Positions 34,005 to 43,079 are shown, numbered from the stretch's first letter. The stretch is DNA of 64,000 nucleotides from LMUY01 sp964244585 (GCA_964244585.1 CAXTJM010000004.1:124001-188000), one strand, 5' to 3'. The notes: generated from the sequence alone by a model not told the origin. Translations and numbers: made by a program.

Positions 34005-34840
34005 CGGCCCCAGCCCCGCCTGGGGTGCTGCGCGACGTCATCGCACGCCATGGCTTGGACGCCCGCCGCTCGCTCGGCCAGCACTTCCTGCTCGACCTGC
34101 ATCTGACCGCGCGGATCGCGGCACTTGCCGGCGATCTGGCCGGCCGGCACGTGGTGGAGGTGGGGCCGGGCCCTGGCGGGTTGACCCGGGCCTTGCTGGA
34201 TGGCCCGGCCGCCGACGTCACCGCGGTCGAGGTCGATCCGCGCGCGGTCGAGGCCATGGAAGAACTTGCCGGCAGGCAACCGCGCCTCCGCGTCGTGGCG
34301 GGGGACGCGCTGGGCCTGGACCTGGCGGCCATCGTGCCCTCGCCGCGCGTGGTGGTGGCGAACCTGCCCTACAACATCGCCACTCCCCTGCTGGTCGGTT
34401 GGCTGCGGCAGGCGGCGTGCTGGGAGCGGCTGACCCTGATGTTCCAGTTGGAGGTGGCGGAACGGATCTGCGCGCCGCCCGGCAGCCCGGCCTATGGGCG
34501 GCTGGCGGTGTTGGCGCAGTGGACCGGGACGGCCGCCTTGCTCATGCGCATCCCGGCCGCGGCCTTCTGGCCGCCGCCGAGGGTCGTCTCCGCGGTGATC
34601 GGCTTTCGCCCGCATCCGGAGCAGCCCTCCGCCGCCTTGTTCGCCACCATGGAGCGGCTGACCGCCGCCGCGTTCGGCCAGCGCCGCAAGATGCTGCGCG
34701 GCTCGCTGCGGGCGCTCGGGGGGGAGGCATTGCTGAACGGCGCCGGCATCGCGCCGGAGCGCCGGGCGGAGACGCTCGACATCGCGGAGTTCGATCGGCT
34801 GGCGCGGCTGCTGCTGGATGGGCAGATCACGTCTTCTTGA
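34001..34840 (+). CDS. rsmA: 16S rRNA (adenine1518-N6/adenine1519-N6)-dimethyltransferase RsmA
   Basis: A 279-residue KsgA family enzyme that dimethylates two adjacent adenines in helix 45 of 16S rRNA using SAM, a late checkpoint of 30S assembly. It starts at GTG 34001, overlapping the surA stop (GTGA). Motifs: SLGQHFLLD (N-terminal), EVGPGPGGLT (SAM motif I), VEVDPRA (motif II) and NLPYNIATP (catalytic motif IV). The C-terminal domain contains FGQRRKMLRGSL. Length is normal. It ends the lptF-to-rsmA run; the next gene begins 66 bases later. Confidence 0.95.
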   Translation: MTAPAPPGVLRDVIARHGLDARRSLGQHFLLDLHLTARIAALAGDLAGRHVVEVGPGPGGLTRALLDGPAADVTAVEVDPRAVEAMEELAGRQPRLRVVAGDALGLDLAAIVPSPRVVVANLPYNIATPLLVGWLRQAACWERLTLMFQLEVAERICAPPGSPAYGRLAVLAQWTGTAALLMRIPAAAFWPPPRVVSAVIGFRPHPEQPSAALFATMERLTAAAFGQRRKMLRGSLRALGGEALLNGAGIAPERRAETLDIAEFDRLARLLLDGQITSS

Positions 34841-34906
34841 GCGCCGCACCCGCGCCACCAGCCCAGCCGCGCGCGTTAAAGCAGGCCCAGCCTGCGGAGC
34901 GTCGCC

Positions 34907-35383
34907 ATGTCCATCCTGACCCAAGCCGTGACCCTGACGGTCAACGGCCACGACCATACTCTTCAACTCGATCCGCGCACGACCTTGCTGGACGCGCTGC
35001 GGGAGCATCTGGGGCTGACCGGGACCAAGGTCGGCTGCAATCACGGCACGTGCGGCGCCTGCACGGTGCATGTCGACGGGCGGCGGCAGCTCGCCTGCCT
35101 GTCCCTGGCCGCCGCCGTGTCCGGCCAGACCGTCACCACCATCGAGGGCCTGGCCGCGGCCGATGGCACGCCGCACCCGATGCAGGCGGCCTTCGTGGCC
35201 CATGATGCCTTGCAATGCGGCTACTGCACGCCCGGGCAGATCATGTCCGCCGTGGCCTGCGTCGCGGAGGGGCACGCGCGCAGCGACGACGAGATCCGCG
35301 AGTACATGTCCGGCAATCTCTGCCGCTGCGCCGCCTACCCCAACATCGTCGCCGCGGTGCGCGACGTGGCGGGAGCGGCCTGA
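34907..35383 (+). CDS. paoA: aldehyde oxidoreductase iron-sulfur subunit (PaoA/YagT-like)
   Basis: A 158-residue electron-transfer subunit with two [2Fe-2S] clusters. The plant-type ferredoxin cluster uses GCNHGTCGACTVHVDG plus a later LAC, and the C-terminal helical cluster uses QCGYCTPG and GNLCRCAAYPNI. This is the small subunit of the xanthine-oxidase family; the following two genes supply FAD and molybdenum subunits. E. coli PaoA has a Tat signal; here the N-terminus (MSILTQAVTLTVNG) lacks a twin-arginine motif, so the complex may stay in the cytoplasm. The gene name is by resemblance. Confidence 0.85.
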   Translation: MSILTQAVTLTVNGHDHTLQLDPRTTLLDALREHLGLTGTKVGCNHGTCGACTVHVDGRRQLACLSLAAAVSGQTVTTIEGLAAADGTPHPMQAAFVAHDALQCGYCTPGQIMSAVACVAEGHARSDDEIREYMSGNLCRCAAYPNIVAAVRDVAGAA

Positions 35384-35384
35384 C

Positions 35385-36368
35385 ATGCAACCCTTCACCT
35401 ATATCCGCGCCGGCTCGCTGGACGAGGCGTTGCGCGAGGCCGCGCAGCCCGGTGCCGCCATCCTGGCGGGCGGCACGACCATGGTGGACCTGATGCGGGG
35501 CGACCTGGCCGCACCCTCCCGGCTGGTCGATATCGGCCACCTGCCGGGCCTGGCGGACATCGATACGACCGGCCCGGTGCTGCGCTTCGGCGCGCTGGCC
35601 CGCATGGCCGACGCAGCCGAGGACGCGACGCTGCTGCGGGACTACCCGGCGCTGGCCGAAAGCCTGCAGCTCGCCGCATCCCAGCAACTGCGCAACGCGG
35701 CGACGCTGGGCGGCAACATCCTGCAGCGCACGCGTTGCGCGTATTTCCGCGATGGCGTGTCGGACTGCAACAAGCGGGTTCCGGGATCGGGTTGCACGGC
35801 CGTGGATGGCGAGGACCGCGACATGGCATTGTTCGGCACCTCCGACCGGTGCGTCGCCAGCTATCCAGGCGATTGGGGCACGGCCCTCGCCGCGTTCGAC
35901 ACCGCGGTGGAACTGCGCTCCGCCCGCGGCAGCCGCAGCGTGCCGTTCGCCGAGTTCCACCTCCCGTACGGGGACGACCCGGCGCGGGAGACGGTGCTGC
36001 AACCGGGCGAGGTCGTCACCGCCATCACGGTGCAGGCGACCCCGGCCGGCCGGCGCTCCACCTACGTGAAGGTGCGGGACCGGCAGAGCTACGCCTATGC
36101 CGTGACGTCCGCCGCGGTCGCGTTGGAGATGGACGGCGATACCGTCACGTCGGCTCGGATCGCCGTCGGCGGCGTCGCCTCCCGCCCATGGCGGGCGCCC
36201 GAGGCGGAGGCCGCCCTCGTCGGCCGCAAGCTGACCGAGGCCGTCGCGTTGGAAGCCGGGGCCGCGGCCTTCGCTGCCGCCCGGACGCTGCGGCAGAACG
36301 CATTCAAGGTCGAGTTGGGCCGCCGCACCGTGGCACGCGCCGCCCTGACCGCCAGCAAGAGGATCTGA
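35385..36368 (+). CDS. paoB: aldehyde oxidoreductase FAD subunit (PaoB/YagS-like)
   Basis: A 327-residue FAD-binding subunit of the CO-dehydrogenase-flavoprotein fold, starting one base after paoA stops. FAD contacts are visible as LAGGTTMVDLM and AATLGGNI. It carries the extra cysteine insertion specific for PaoB-type subunits: Cys118, Cys128, Cys137 and Cys156, ligands of an additional [4Fe-4S] cluster absent from classical xanthine dehydrogenase. It passes electrons from the FeS subunit to the final acceptor. The insertion supports an aldehyde oxidase of the PaoABC group rather than a xanthine or CO dehydrogenase. Confidence 0.87.
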   Translation: MQPFTYIRAGSLDEALREAAQPGAAILAGGTTMVDLMRGDLAAPSRLVDIGHLPGLADIDTTGPVLRFGALARMADAAEDATLLRDYPALAESLQLAASQQLRNAATLGGNILQRTRCAYFRDGVSDCNKRVPGSGCTAVDGEDRDMALFGTSDRCVASYPGDWGTALAAFDTAVELRSARGSRSVPFAEFHLPYGDDPARETVLQPGEVVTAITVQATPAGRRSTYVKVRDRQSYAYAVTSAAVALEMDGDTVTSARIAVGGVASRPWRAPEAEAALVGRKLTEAVALEAGAAAFAAARTLRQNAFKVELGRRTVARAALTASKRI

Positions 36369-36370
36369 GC

Positions 36371-38605
36371 ATGGATGGAAGCATCGGCCTCCCCGTCACC
36401 CGGCGCGACGCCGCGGCGAAGGCCAGCGGCGCGGCGCTCTACGCCGCCGACTTCCCGCATGGCGGCACCGCCTATGCCGCTCTGGCCACCAGCAAGGTCG
36501 CCCGCGGCCGGATCACCCGGATCGACACCTCGGCGGCGGAAGCCGTTCCCGGCGTGCAGCTGGTGTTGACCCATCGCAGCCTGAACGAGACGCTGGGCGA
36601 GGAAACGTTCGCCATGAAGGGCGGCCACATGCAGTCCTCCTTCATGCCGCTGACCTCCGACGAGATCCACTACGCCGGGCAGATCGTCTCCCTGGTCATC
36701 GCCGACAGCCAGGAGGCGGCGGAGGAAGCGGCGCGCAGGATCGTCATCGACTACGCCACGCAGCACGCCTCGGCGGCGATGGACGACCCCGATCGTAGCG
36801 AGGAACCGATGGAAGACCACGCCATCGACGTGGGCGACGCCGAGGCGGCCTTCGCCAAGGCGCCGGTGCGCGTGGATGCGACCTACCTAACGCCAGCCCA
36901 GCACCACAACCCGATCGAGCTGTATGCCACGACAGCGGTATGGCGCGATGGCAAGCTGCTGGTGAACGTTCCGAGCCAATGGGTCATCGGCACGCAGGCC
37001 GGACTGGCGACCATCTTCGGCATCCCGATGGAGGACATCCACGTCGAGAGCCCGTATCTCGGCGGCGGCTTCGGCGGCAAGGCGACCATCCTGGCGCATA
37101 CCGTGCTGGTGGCCATGGCCGCGCGCCGGCTCGGCCGCCCGGTCAAGCTGGTGGTGCCGCGGGAGGCCGGGTTCACCGTCACCTCGTTCCGCCCGGCGAC
37201 CCGCAGCCGGGTTCGCCTGGCGGCCGAGCGGGATGGCACGTTGACCGCCGTCATGCATGACGAAGTGGGGCAGAGCGCGGTGATCGACCACGTGGCCTTC
37301 CCCGCCACCGACGTCACGGCGCGCATGTATGCCTCGCCGAACATCCGGATGCGCGAGGCGACCATCGCCACCGACGTGAACACCCCGGGCTTCCAGCGCG
37401 CGCCGGCGGAGGCGCCCGGCTTCTTCGGGTTCGAGAGCGCGGTGGACGAACTCGCCATCGCCCTGGCCATGGATCCGGTGGAGTTGCGGATCAAGAACGA
37501 GCCGGCCCGCGACCCGGTGAAGGGCCTGGCATGGAGCAGCCGCTCCCTGGTGCCGTGCTACCGCCGGGGCGCCGAGTTGTTCGGGTGGAGCAGGCGCACG
37601 CCGGCAGTCGGCTCGATGACCGCGCCGGATGGCACGCTCATCGGATGGGGGTGTGCCACCGCCACCTACCCGTCGGCGATGGCGCCCTCGTCGGCGCGGG
37701 TGCGGCTGTCCGCCGACGGCACCTGCGTGGTGTCCTGTGCCGCGCATGACCTCGGCACCGGGGCCTACACGGTGCTGGGCCAGGTGGCGGCGGACGTGCT
37801 CGGCGTGCCCGACGAGATGATCCGCGTGCACCTGGGTGACAGCACCCTGCCCTCCGGCCCGGTGGCGGGGGGCTCGATCACCACCGGGTCGTCGGGCTCG
37901 GCAGTGCAGATGGCGGCGTCGGCGGTGCGCGACCGCCTGCTGAAGGCTGCGGCAGGCGATGGCGACGTGGCTGCGTTCAGCCTGGCGGGCGGCCACGTCA
38001 TCGGTCCGGACGGCAAGGGCCGCCCGGTCCGCGAAGTCCTCGCCACCTGCACCGGCGGCGTGATCGAAGAGACGGCAGATTGGAAGCCGGGCGCCATGAG
38101 CGACGACAAGATGCGCCAGGGCCTGGCCGGCGGGATGGCGTTCGCCGGCCCGACGACCGAAACCCACGCGTCCTACTCGTTCGGGGCGCAGTTCGCCGAG
38201 GTGCGGGTCGACCCGCTGTTGCGGACGGTGCGGGTGTCCCGCATGGTCGGCGTGTTCGCCTGCGGCCGGATCATCAATCCGCGCACGGCCCGGAGCAACC
38301 TGGCCGGCGGCATGATCTGGGGCGCCAGCTTCGCCCTGCTGGAGGAGACCCATGTGGACCGCAAGCGCGCCCGGTTCGCGAACACCGACCTGGCAGGATA
38401 CCATTTCTCCACCAATGCCGACATCGGCGAGGTGGTGGTGGAGACCGTGGACGAGGTCGACACGGTGGTGAACCCGATCGGCGCGAAGGCGGTAGGGGAG
38501 ATCGGCATCGTGGGCATGCCAGCCGCGATCGCCAACGCCGTCCATCACGCCACCGGGGTGCGCGTGCGCAAGACGCCGATCCTGGTAGAGGACCTGCTGG
38601 GATGA
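36371..38605 (+). CDS. paoC: aldehyde oxidoreductase molybdenum-binding subunit (PaoC/YagR-like)
   Basis: A 744-residue catalytic subunit binding the molybdenum cofactor (in PaoC, the cytosine dinucleotide form), starting two bases after paoB. Conserved parts: the N-terminal DAAAKASGAALYAADF, the GGGFGGKAT segment contacting the cofactor, GSITTGSSGSAVQ, and near the end GAKAVGEIGIVG with Glu710 as the catalytic base. Substrates of the family are aldehydes, often aromatic; the specific one cannot be read. No PaoD/XdhC-type cofactor-insertion chaperone is adjacent. It overlaps the PEBP gene by four bases. Confidence 0.88.
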   Translation: MDGSIGLPVTRRDAAAKASGAALYAADFPHGGTAYAALATSKVARGRITRIDTSAAEAVPGVQLVLTHRSLNETLGEETFAMKGGHMQSSFMPLTSDEIHYAGQIVSLVIADSQEAAEEAARRIVIDYATQHASAAMDDPDRSEEPMEDHAIDVGDAEAAFAKAPVRVDATYLTPAQHHNPIELYATTAVWRDGKLLVNVPSQWVIGTQAGLATIFGIPMEDIHVESPYLGGGFGGKATILAHTVLVAMAARRLGRPVKLVVPREAGFTVTSFRPATRSRVRLAAERDGTLTAVMHDEVGQSAVIDHVAFPATDVTARMYASPNIRMREATIATDVNTPGFQRAPAEAPGFFGFESAVDELAIALAMDPVELRIKNEPARDPVKGLAWSSRSLVPCYRRGAELFGWSRRTPAVGSMTAPDGTLIGWGCATATYPSAMAPSSARVRLSADGTCVVSCAAHDLGTGAYTVLGQVAADVLGVPDEMIRVHLGDSTLPSGPVAGGSITTGSSGSAVQMAASAVRDRLLKAAAGDGDVAAFSLAGGHVIGPDGKGRPVREVLATCTGGVIEETADWKPGAMSDDKMRQGLAGGMAFAGPTTETHASYSFGAQFAEVRVDPLLRTVRVSRMVGVFACGRIINPRTARSNLAGGMIWGASFALLEETHVDRKRARFANTDLAGYHFSTNADIGEVVVETVDEVDTVVNPIGAKAVGEIGIVGMPAAIANAVHHATGVRVRKTPILVEDLLG

Positions 38606-39213
38606 CGCAGGCTGGTCCCGGAAATGCCGTCAACGGCAGGAGCACACGTTCGATGCCATCCCTAGCATCCCGCATTGGCCGTGCCATCCGGCCGTTGCGC
38701 CCGGGCATGGCAGCGCTCGCGTCCGCCAGGTTCGGCACGGCCGCGATCCCGCTCCGGTCCGCCGCCTTCGAGGACGGGGGCGCCTTGCCCACACGCTACA
38801 CGGCGGATGGGGCCGGGCTTTCACCGCCGTTGCAGTGGAGCGACCTGCCGGACGGCACCATCTCGCTGGCGCTGCTGGTGGAGGATGCGGATGCGCCGTT
38901 CCCGCGTCCGCTCGTCCATCTGCTGCTGCACGCCATGCCGCCGACCCTGAACGGCCTGGCCGAGGCCGCCGTGCCGCAGGCGATGGCGCACAGCCGCATG
39001 TTTGCGGCCGGCCGCAACTCCATGGGCAAGCGGGGTTGGCTGCCGCCGAGTCCAATTCCAGGGCACGGGCCGCATCGCTATGCCTTCCAGCTCTTTGCCC
39101 TGTCGGTTCCGTTTACGTTGCGCCGCGTACCGGGCCGTGGCGCGTTGCTGGTGACGGCGCGGCGCAGCCTGCTGGGCTATGGCCGGGTGGTCGCGACCTA
39201 CGAACGGCCGTAG
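38602..39213 (+). CDS. YbhB/YbcL (PEBP-like) family protein
   Basis: A 203-residue phosphatidylethanolamine-binding-protein-like protein whose ATG 38602 overlaps the paoC stop (ATGA), so it is co-translated with the oxidoreductase. A basic N-terminal extension of ~35 residues precedes the fold. Family motifs: LPTRYTADGAGLSPPLQWSDLP (the P-rich ligand rim), LLVEDADAPFPRPLVHLLLHA (the DPDAP-type motif, here DADAP, with the HWL-type histidine site) and GHGPHRYAFQLFAL (the GPPxGxHRY-type motif). PEBP proteins bind small anions or phospholipid head groups; the bacterial role is unknown. The coupling with paoABC suggests a related function. Confidence 0.8.
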   Translation: MTQAGPGNAVNGRSTRSMPSLASRIGRAIRPLRPGMAALASARFGTAAIPLRSAAFEDGGALPTRYTADGAGLSPPLQWSDLPDGTISLALLVEDADAPFPRPLVHLLLHAMPPTLNGLAEAAVPQAMAHSRMFAAGRNSMGKRGWLPPSPIPGHGPHRYAFQLFALSVPFTLRRVPGRGALLVTARRSLLGYGRVVATYERP

Positions 39214-39225
39214 CATCCGCCCCGG

Positions 39226-41010
39226 TCAGGGTTTCAGCACGCGATAGAGGCGCAACGGGCCCGGGGCCGCAACGCGCTCCAGCCATGGCGGCGCGTCTCC
39301 CCGTTCCAGCCTGCCCTCCAGCGCGTAGGCGCCGCCTGTCGCCCACCGGGCCGGGTCGGCGGATCGTGAGCAGTACGCCACGTAATCGACACCTCTTTGC
39401 TGCACCAGCCGATGCGCGTCCGCATCCGATCCGGTCAACAAGGCATGGACATCCAATATCCCGGTTCGATCGCGATGGTACGGCGCCGCCAGCACGGAAT
39501 GTGGCGTGGTCGCGATGATGAACGAGCCGATTTCGACCGGTGCGGCAACCGTGCCCGGTGGCAAGGCGGCCAATCCGACGTAATCGTGCGGGTCGGTGCA
39601 GTGGTCCGCCGCGGGATCGAGGGCGGCAGGCGATGGACGGTTCGTGGCGATCACGCTGCCGGCCATCATGCCGTAGAGCGGCAGGGTCATCGGATTGACC
39701 AGGCAACAGAGCACGGGAAGCGCGAGGGCGCTCCGTTTCGGCGGGACCGACACCGACGCGGCGCGCACCAGCACCACGGCCAGGAGCGGGATCGCGAAGA
39801 CGGCGTCGAACGCGACTGCGCGCACCTGCCAGAGCGACACCAGGAAAGCCATCGCGACCAGCGCGACCTGGCAATAGAACAGGCCAGGCCGCCGGTGCCG
39901 GCCCGGCGGCATCGCTGCGCCGGCCAGCAACGCGACCGTGGGGATGGCGAACACCGCCAGCATTTCCGCCGGGTCCTCGCGGAACACGTCCAGGGCGCTG
40001 CGGGCCTCGCCCACCTTGTTCATCCACACCTCGAACAGCAGCGGATCGACCGCGGCGTACGGTCCTTTGAGGCAGATCGGGTTCAGCACCGCCACGAGCG
40101 CCACGACAGCGGCGGCGACGGCGGCGACCAGGGCGACCCTGCGCCACCGCACACGCTCCACCGCCCGGGACCACGCGGCAAATCCCGCGGCACCGGTCGC
40201 CAGCGGCACGAGGTATAGCGGCGAGATCATGTCGCAAGCCGGTGTGCGCCACAGCGACGGCGCCACCGTCGACGCGAAACACAGGACGGCAGCGGCGGCG
40301 AAGCTCGCGAAGAACCCGCGCAGGCATGCCCCCGTGGTGCCAAGCCAGGCCCAGCGCACGGCAACGAAGGCGCAGGCGAGCGCCACGTACGGCATCGTCT
40401 CCATGCCGACCGCCAGCATCAAGGCAGCCACCAGCCCGGCCACGATCGCTGACCGCCGGGTTTCGACCATGAGGCAGGCGAACAGCACCATCGCCGCCGC
40501 GAGCTGGACGTTGTGGTGATACAGATGGCCCGGCTTCGGCAGGCTGATCACGGTGCAGGCCACGCACGCGAACGCCATCGCGACCGACGCGGCGCGCCGG
40601 CCGCCCAGCCGGTCCGCGACGACACCGCACGCGGCGACCAGCGGCAGGATGGAGAGCGTCGGCCACAGCGCGCGCGTCCAGGTTTCCGCCGCCTCGGCAC
40701 CCAGGAAGGGTTCGAACAGGAGGATCAACCCGGCGACCGGCAGGTCGATCAGCCGCGACCAGTGGATGAAGACGCCGTATGGCGGGTTGAAGCGATGCTG
40801 CACCAGGTCGTACCAGCCCTGGCCACCACCGAGCAGGTCGCGGACCTGCTGCAGGCGCAGGGCATCGTCCGGGTCGCCGAGGCTGTGCGCAAGCTCGGGC
40901 CCGGCGGTCCAAAGCAGGTAGGCCGTGGTGACGATCCAGGCCGGGACGGCGTACCTCAGGATCCGGCTCAGCCGGAATGCCGGGTCCTCGACGAGGTGAT
41001 GGGGCGCCAT
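39226..41010 (-). CDS. polytopic membrane protein, GT-C glycosyltransferase-like
   Basis: A 594-residue membrane protein (ATG 41010; a GTG at 41022 would add four residues). About eleven to twelve hydrophobic helices are visible. The first periplasmic loop after TM1 contains GDPDDALRLQQVRDLLGGGQGWYDLVQHRFNPP, with the D-D pattern and WYD-xxxxR phrase typical of GT-C enzymes that use polyprenyl-phosphate sugars, followed by HWSRLID. A soluble C-terminal part (~residues 470-594) follows the last helix. The acceptor and donor are unknown. It converges with the PEBP gene, with 12 bases between the stops. Confidence 0.6.
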   Translation of the reverse strand: MAPHHLVEDPAFRLSRILRYAVPAWIVTTAYLLWTAGPELAHSLGDPDDALRLQQVRDLLGGGQGWYDLVQHRFNPPYGVFIHWSRLIDLPVAGLILLFEPFLGAEAAETWTRALWPTLSILPLVAACGVVADRLGGRRAASVAMAFACVACTVISLPKPGHLYHHNVQLAAAMVLFACLMVETRRSAIVAGLVAALMLAVGMETMPYVALACAFVAVRWAWLGTTGACLRGFFASFAAAAVLCFASTVAPSLWRTPACDMISPLYLVPLATGAAGFAAWSRAVERVRWRRVALVAAVAAAVVALVAVLNPICLKGPYAAVDPLLFEVWMNKVGEARSALDVFREDPAEMLAVFAIPTVALLAGAAMPPGRHRRPGLFYCQVALVAMAFLVSLWQVRAVAFDAVFAIPLLAVVLVRAASVSVPPKRSALALPVLCCLVNPMTLPLYGMMAGSVIATNRPSPAALDPAADHCTDPHDYVGLAALPPGTVAAPVEIGSFIIATTPHSVLAAPYHRDRTGILDVHALLTGSDADAHRLVQQRGVDYVAYCSRSADPARWATGGAYALEGRLERGDAPPWLERVAAPGPLRLYRVLKP

Positions 41011-41082
41011 GGACCACCGCACAATATGGCGGCAGCCTACATGGCATTCCCTGTCACGCCGTTAACGCAGCATAGGCGAGCC

Positions 41083-42192
41083 CTAATACACGACCACGCT
41101 GCGAATGCTCTCGCCGGAGGCCATCAGGTCGAACCCGTCATTGATGCGCTCCAGCGGCAGGATATGGGTGATCAGGTCGTCGATGTTGATCTTGCCCTCC
41201 ATGTACCAATCCACGATCCGCGGCACGTCGGTACGGCCGCGCGCGCCGCCGAAGGCGCTGCCCTGCCAGACGCGGCCGGTCACCAGTTGGAACGGCCGGG
41301 TGCTGATCTCCTGCCCGGCGGCGGCGACGCCGATGATGGTGGATTTGCCCCAGCCCTTATGGGCGCATTCCAGCGCCTGCCGCATCAGCGTGGGGTTGCC
41401 CACGCATTCGAAGCTGTGGTCCGCCCCGCCTTTGGTCAGCTCGACGAGGTGGGGCACGATGTCGCCCGCCACCTCCTTCGGGTTGACGAAATGGGTCAGC
41501 CCGAACTTGCGCGCCAACGCCTCGCGCGCCGGGTTCAGGTCCACGCCGACGATCATGTCCGCGCCGGCCAGCCGCGCCCCCTGCACGACGTTGAGCCCGA
41601 TGCCGCCGAGCCCGAACACGACCACGGTGTCGCCCGGCTGCACCTTGGCGGTGAAGATCACCGCACCGATCCCCGTGGTGACGCCGCAGCCGATGTAGCA
41701 GACCTTGTCGAACGGCGCGTCCGGCCGGATCTTCGCCAGCGCGATCTCCGGCACCACGGTGAAGTTGGCGAAGGTGGAGGTGCCCATGTAGTGCAGCAGG
41801 GGCTTGCCCTGGAACGAGAACCGGCTGGTGCCGTCCGGCATCAGCCCGCGGCCCTGCGTCACGCGGATCTTCTGGCACAGATTGGTCTTGCGGCTGAGGC
41901 AGTACTCGCACTCGCGGCATTCCGGCGTGTAGAGCGGGATGACGTGGTCGCCCTTGGCCAGCGTGCGCACGCCCGGCCCGACATCCACCACAACGCCCGC
42001 ACCCTCATGGCCCAGGATGGCGGGGAACAGCCCCTCCGGGTCGGCGCCGGACAGGGTGTACTTGTCGGTGTGGCAGATGCCCGTGGCCTTGATCTCGACC
42101 AGCACCTCCCCCTCGCGCGGCCCGTCGAGCTGCACCGTCTCTATGCTGAGCTTCTGCCCCGCCTCGAATGCCACTGCTGCACGCACGTCCAT
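41083..42192 (-). CDS. adhC: S-(hydroxymethyl)glutathione dehydrogenase / class III alcohol dehydrogenase
   Basis: A 369-residue zinc-dependent NAD enzyme that oxidises the formaldehyde-glutathione adduct (and reduces S-nitrosoglutathione). ATG 42192 follows GGGAGAG and gives the standard family length; an upstream ATG at 42219 adds nine residues. Catalytic zinc ligands lie in ATGICHTD and GHEGAG with a later CGV; the structural zinc site is the four-cysteine loop CRECEYC...NLC. The Rossmann motif is VFGLGGIGLNV. The class III signature CGVTTGIGAVIFTAKV is intact. No gfa or fghA (S-formylglutathione hydrolase) gene is adjacent. Confidence 0.93.
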   Translation of the reverse strand: MDVRAAVAFEAGQKLSIETVQLDGPREGEVLVEIKATGICHTDKYTLSGADPEGLFPAILGHEGAGVVVDVGPGVRTLAKGDHVIPLYTPECRECEYCLSRKTNLCQKIRVTQGRGLMPDGTSRFSFQGKPLLHYMGTSTFANFTVVPEIALAKIRPDAPFDKVCYIGCGVTTGIGAVIFTAKVQPGDTVVVFGLGGIGLNVVQGARLAGADMIVGVDLNPAREALARKFGLTHFVNPKEVAGDIVPHLVELTKGGADHSFECVGNPTLMRQALECAHKGWGKSTIIGVAAAGQEISTRPFQLVTGRVWQGSAFGGARGRTDVPRIVDWYMEGKINIDDLITHILPLERINDGFDLMASGESIRSVVVY

Positions 42193-42324
42193 GCCGTCTC
42201 TCCCTGCTGCTGGCGGCATCCTAGGCCAGATGTCGCCTTGCCAGAACGTCCGATCCCGCCAATTATTCCCGTGCCACGCGCGGCATCCGGGGCGATCAGG
42301 CCGGCCTGTCGAGGACGATCACCG

Positions 42325-42561
42325 ATGAGCGACGTTCCCGCCGACCCTTCCGACCGCCTCGACCTCCACGAGATCGTCGCCCGCATCGACCGGGCGCAGG
42401 CCGAAACCCGGAAGTTCATAGCGGAACACGACAAGCTGGCGGCAGAGGCGGCCAAGTTTCGGCGGGAGCGGTTCCTTGCTCCTATCCTTGCCGCCGGCGC
42501 CCTGGGCGGCTTCATCGCGGCCGTCCTGCCGCTGATCCTCCGAGGCTGGGGCGTCCATTAG
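42325..42561 (+). CDS. small coiled-coil single-TM protein
   Basis: A 78-residue protein, ATG 42325, divergent from adhC with 132 bases between them. Residues ~13-48 are charged and helical (LHEIVARIDRAQAETRKF), followed by a hydrophobic C-terminal segment (FLAPILAAGALGGFIAAVLPLIL) long enough to cross the membrane. The family is not recognised. The architecture (coiled coil plus C-terminal anchor) is like that of the prophage protein at 24977, but the sequences are not similar. Confidence 0.6.
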   Translation: MSDVPADPSDRLDLHEIVARIDRAQAETRKFIAEHDKLAAEAAKFRRERFLAPILAAGALGGFIAAVLPLILRGWGVH

Positions 42562-42596
42562 GCCGTGCCAGGCCGGCAGGACGACGAGAGCCCCGT

Positions 42597-42622
42597 CGTT
42601 TGAGGGTGCCAAAGCTCGAACG
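42597..42622. repeat. imperfect palindrome, CGTTTGAG/CTCGAACG
   Basis: CGTTTGAG (42597-42604) and CTCGAACG (42615-42622) pair with one mismatch around a ten-base loop. It lies between the ends of the small + strand gene and the minus-strand DUF1244 gene, and its left arm repeats the arm of the palindrome at 43031. It may act as a two-way transcription stop or be a copy of a dispersed intergenic element. Confidence 0.4.
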
Positions 42623-42664
42623 TGGCTCGGGCTCCAGCGCGACGGCGACGGCGCGCCGTCGGCA

Positions 42665-42970
42665 TCAGCCAGGCGGCTGGGCCTGGCTGAACGCGGCCTG
42701 CTGCTCCGGCGTGGCGGCGCGCTGGTGCGTGGCCTGCCACTCCTTGTAGGGCATGCCGTAGACGATCTCCCGCGCCTCCGGGTCGGACAGGATCACGTCG
42801 CGCGACTCGGCCGCCTCGCGGTACCAGCGGCTGAGGCAGTTGCGGCAGAACCCGGCCAGGTTCATCAGGTCGATGTTCTGCACATCCGACCGCTCGCGGA
42901 GGTGCTCGGTCAGGCGGCGAAACGCGGCAGCTTCGAGTTCGGTGCGGGTCGCGGGATCGATCGGGGTCAT
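42665..42970 (-). CDS. DUF1244 family protein
   Basis: A 101-residue protein from ATG 42970 (with AGGAGGA nine bases upstream); a longer frame to 43072 has no ribosome binding site and unlike codon use. The diagnostic DUF1244 stretch is FRRLTEHLRERSDVQNIDLM followed by NLAGFCRNCLSRWYREAAE, with the CRNC cysteine pair and a later YGMPYKEWQ. The family (SMc04008-like) is widespread in Proteobacteria, forms a small helical fold and has no established function. The gene stands alone between palindromic repeats. Confidence 0.85.
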   Translation of the reverse strand: MTPIDPATRTELEAAAFRRLTEHLRERSDVQNIDLMNLAGFCRNCLSRWYREAAESRDVILSDPEAREIVYGMPYKEWQATHQRAATPEQQAAFSQAQPPG

Positions 42971-43030
42971 CACGGTTCCTCCTGCCGGCACATATGGCGG
43001 CCCGGTACGGTGTCCGCCATAGAGCGCGAT

Positions 43031-43056
43031 CGTTTGAGGTTGCTTGACCTCAAACG
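43031..43056. repeat. perfect 10-bp palindrome
   Basis: CGTTTGAGGT (43031-43040), loop TGCTTG, ACCTCAAACG (43047-43056): ten perfect base pairs. It lies in the 161-base gap between the DUF1244 gene start and the glycerate kinase start, 23 bases before a second, longer hairpin. It shares its CGTTTGAG arm with the element at 42597. It may be an operator, a repeat-family member or an mRNA stem. Confidence 0.6.
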
Positions 43057-43079
43057 TGAATCGCCCTCGCAAGCAGGGG

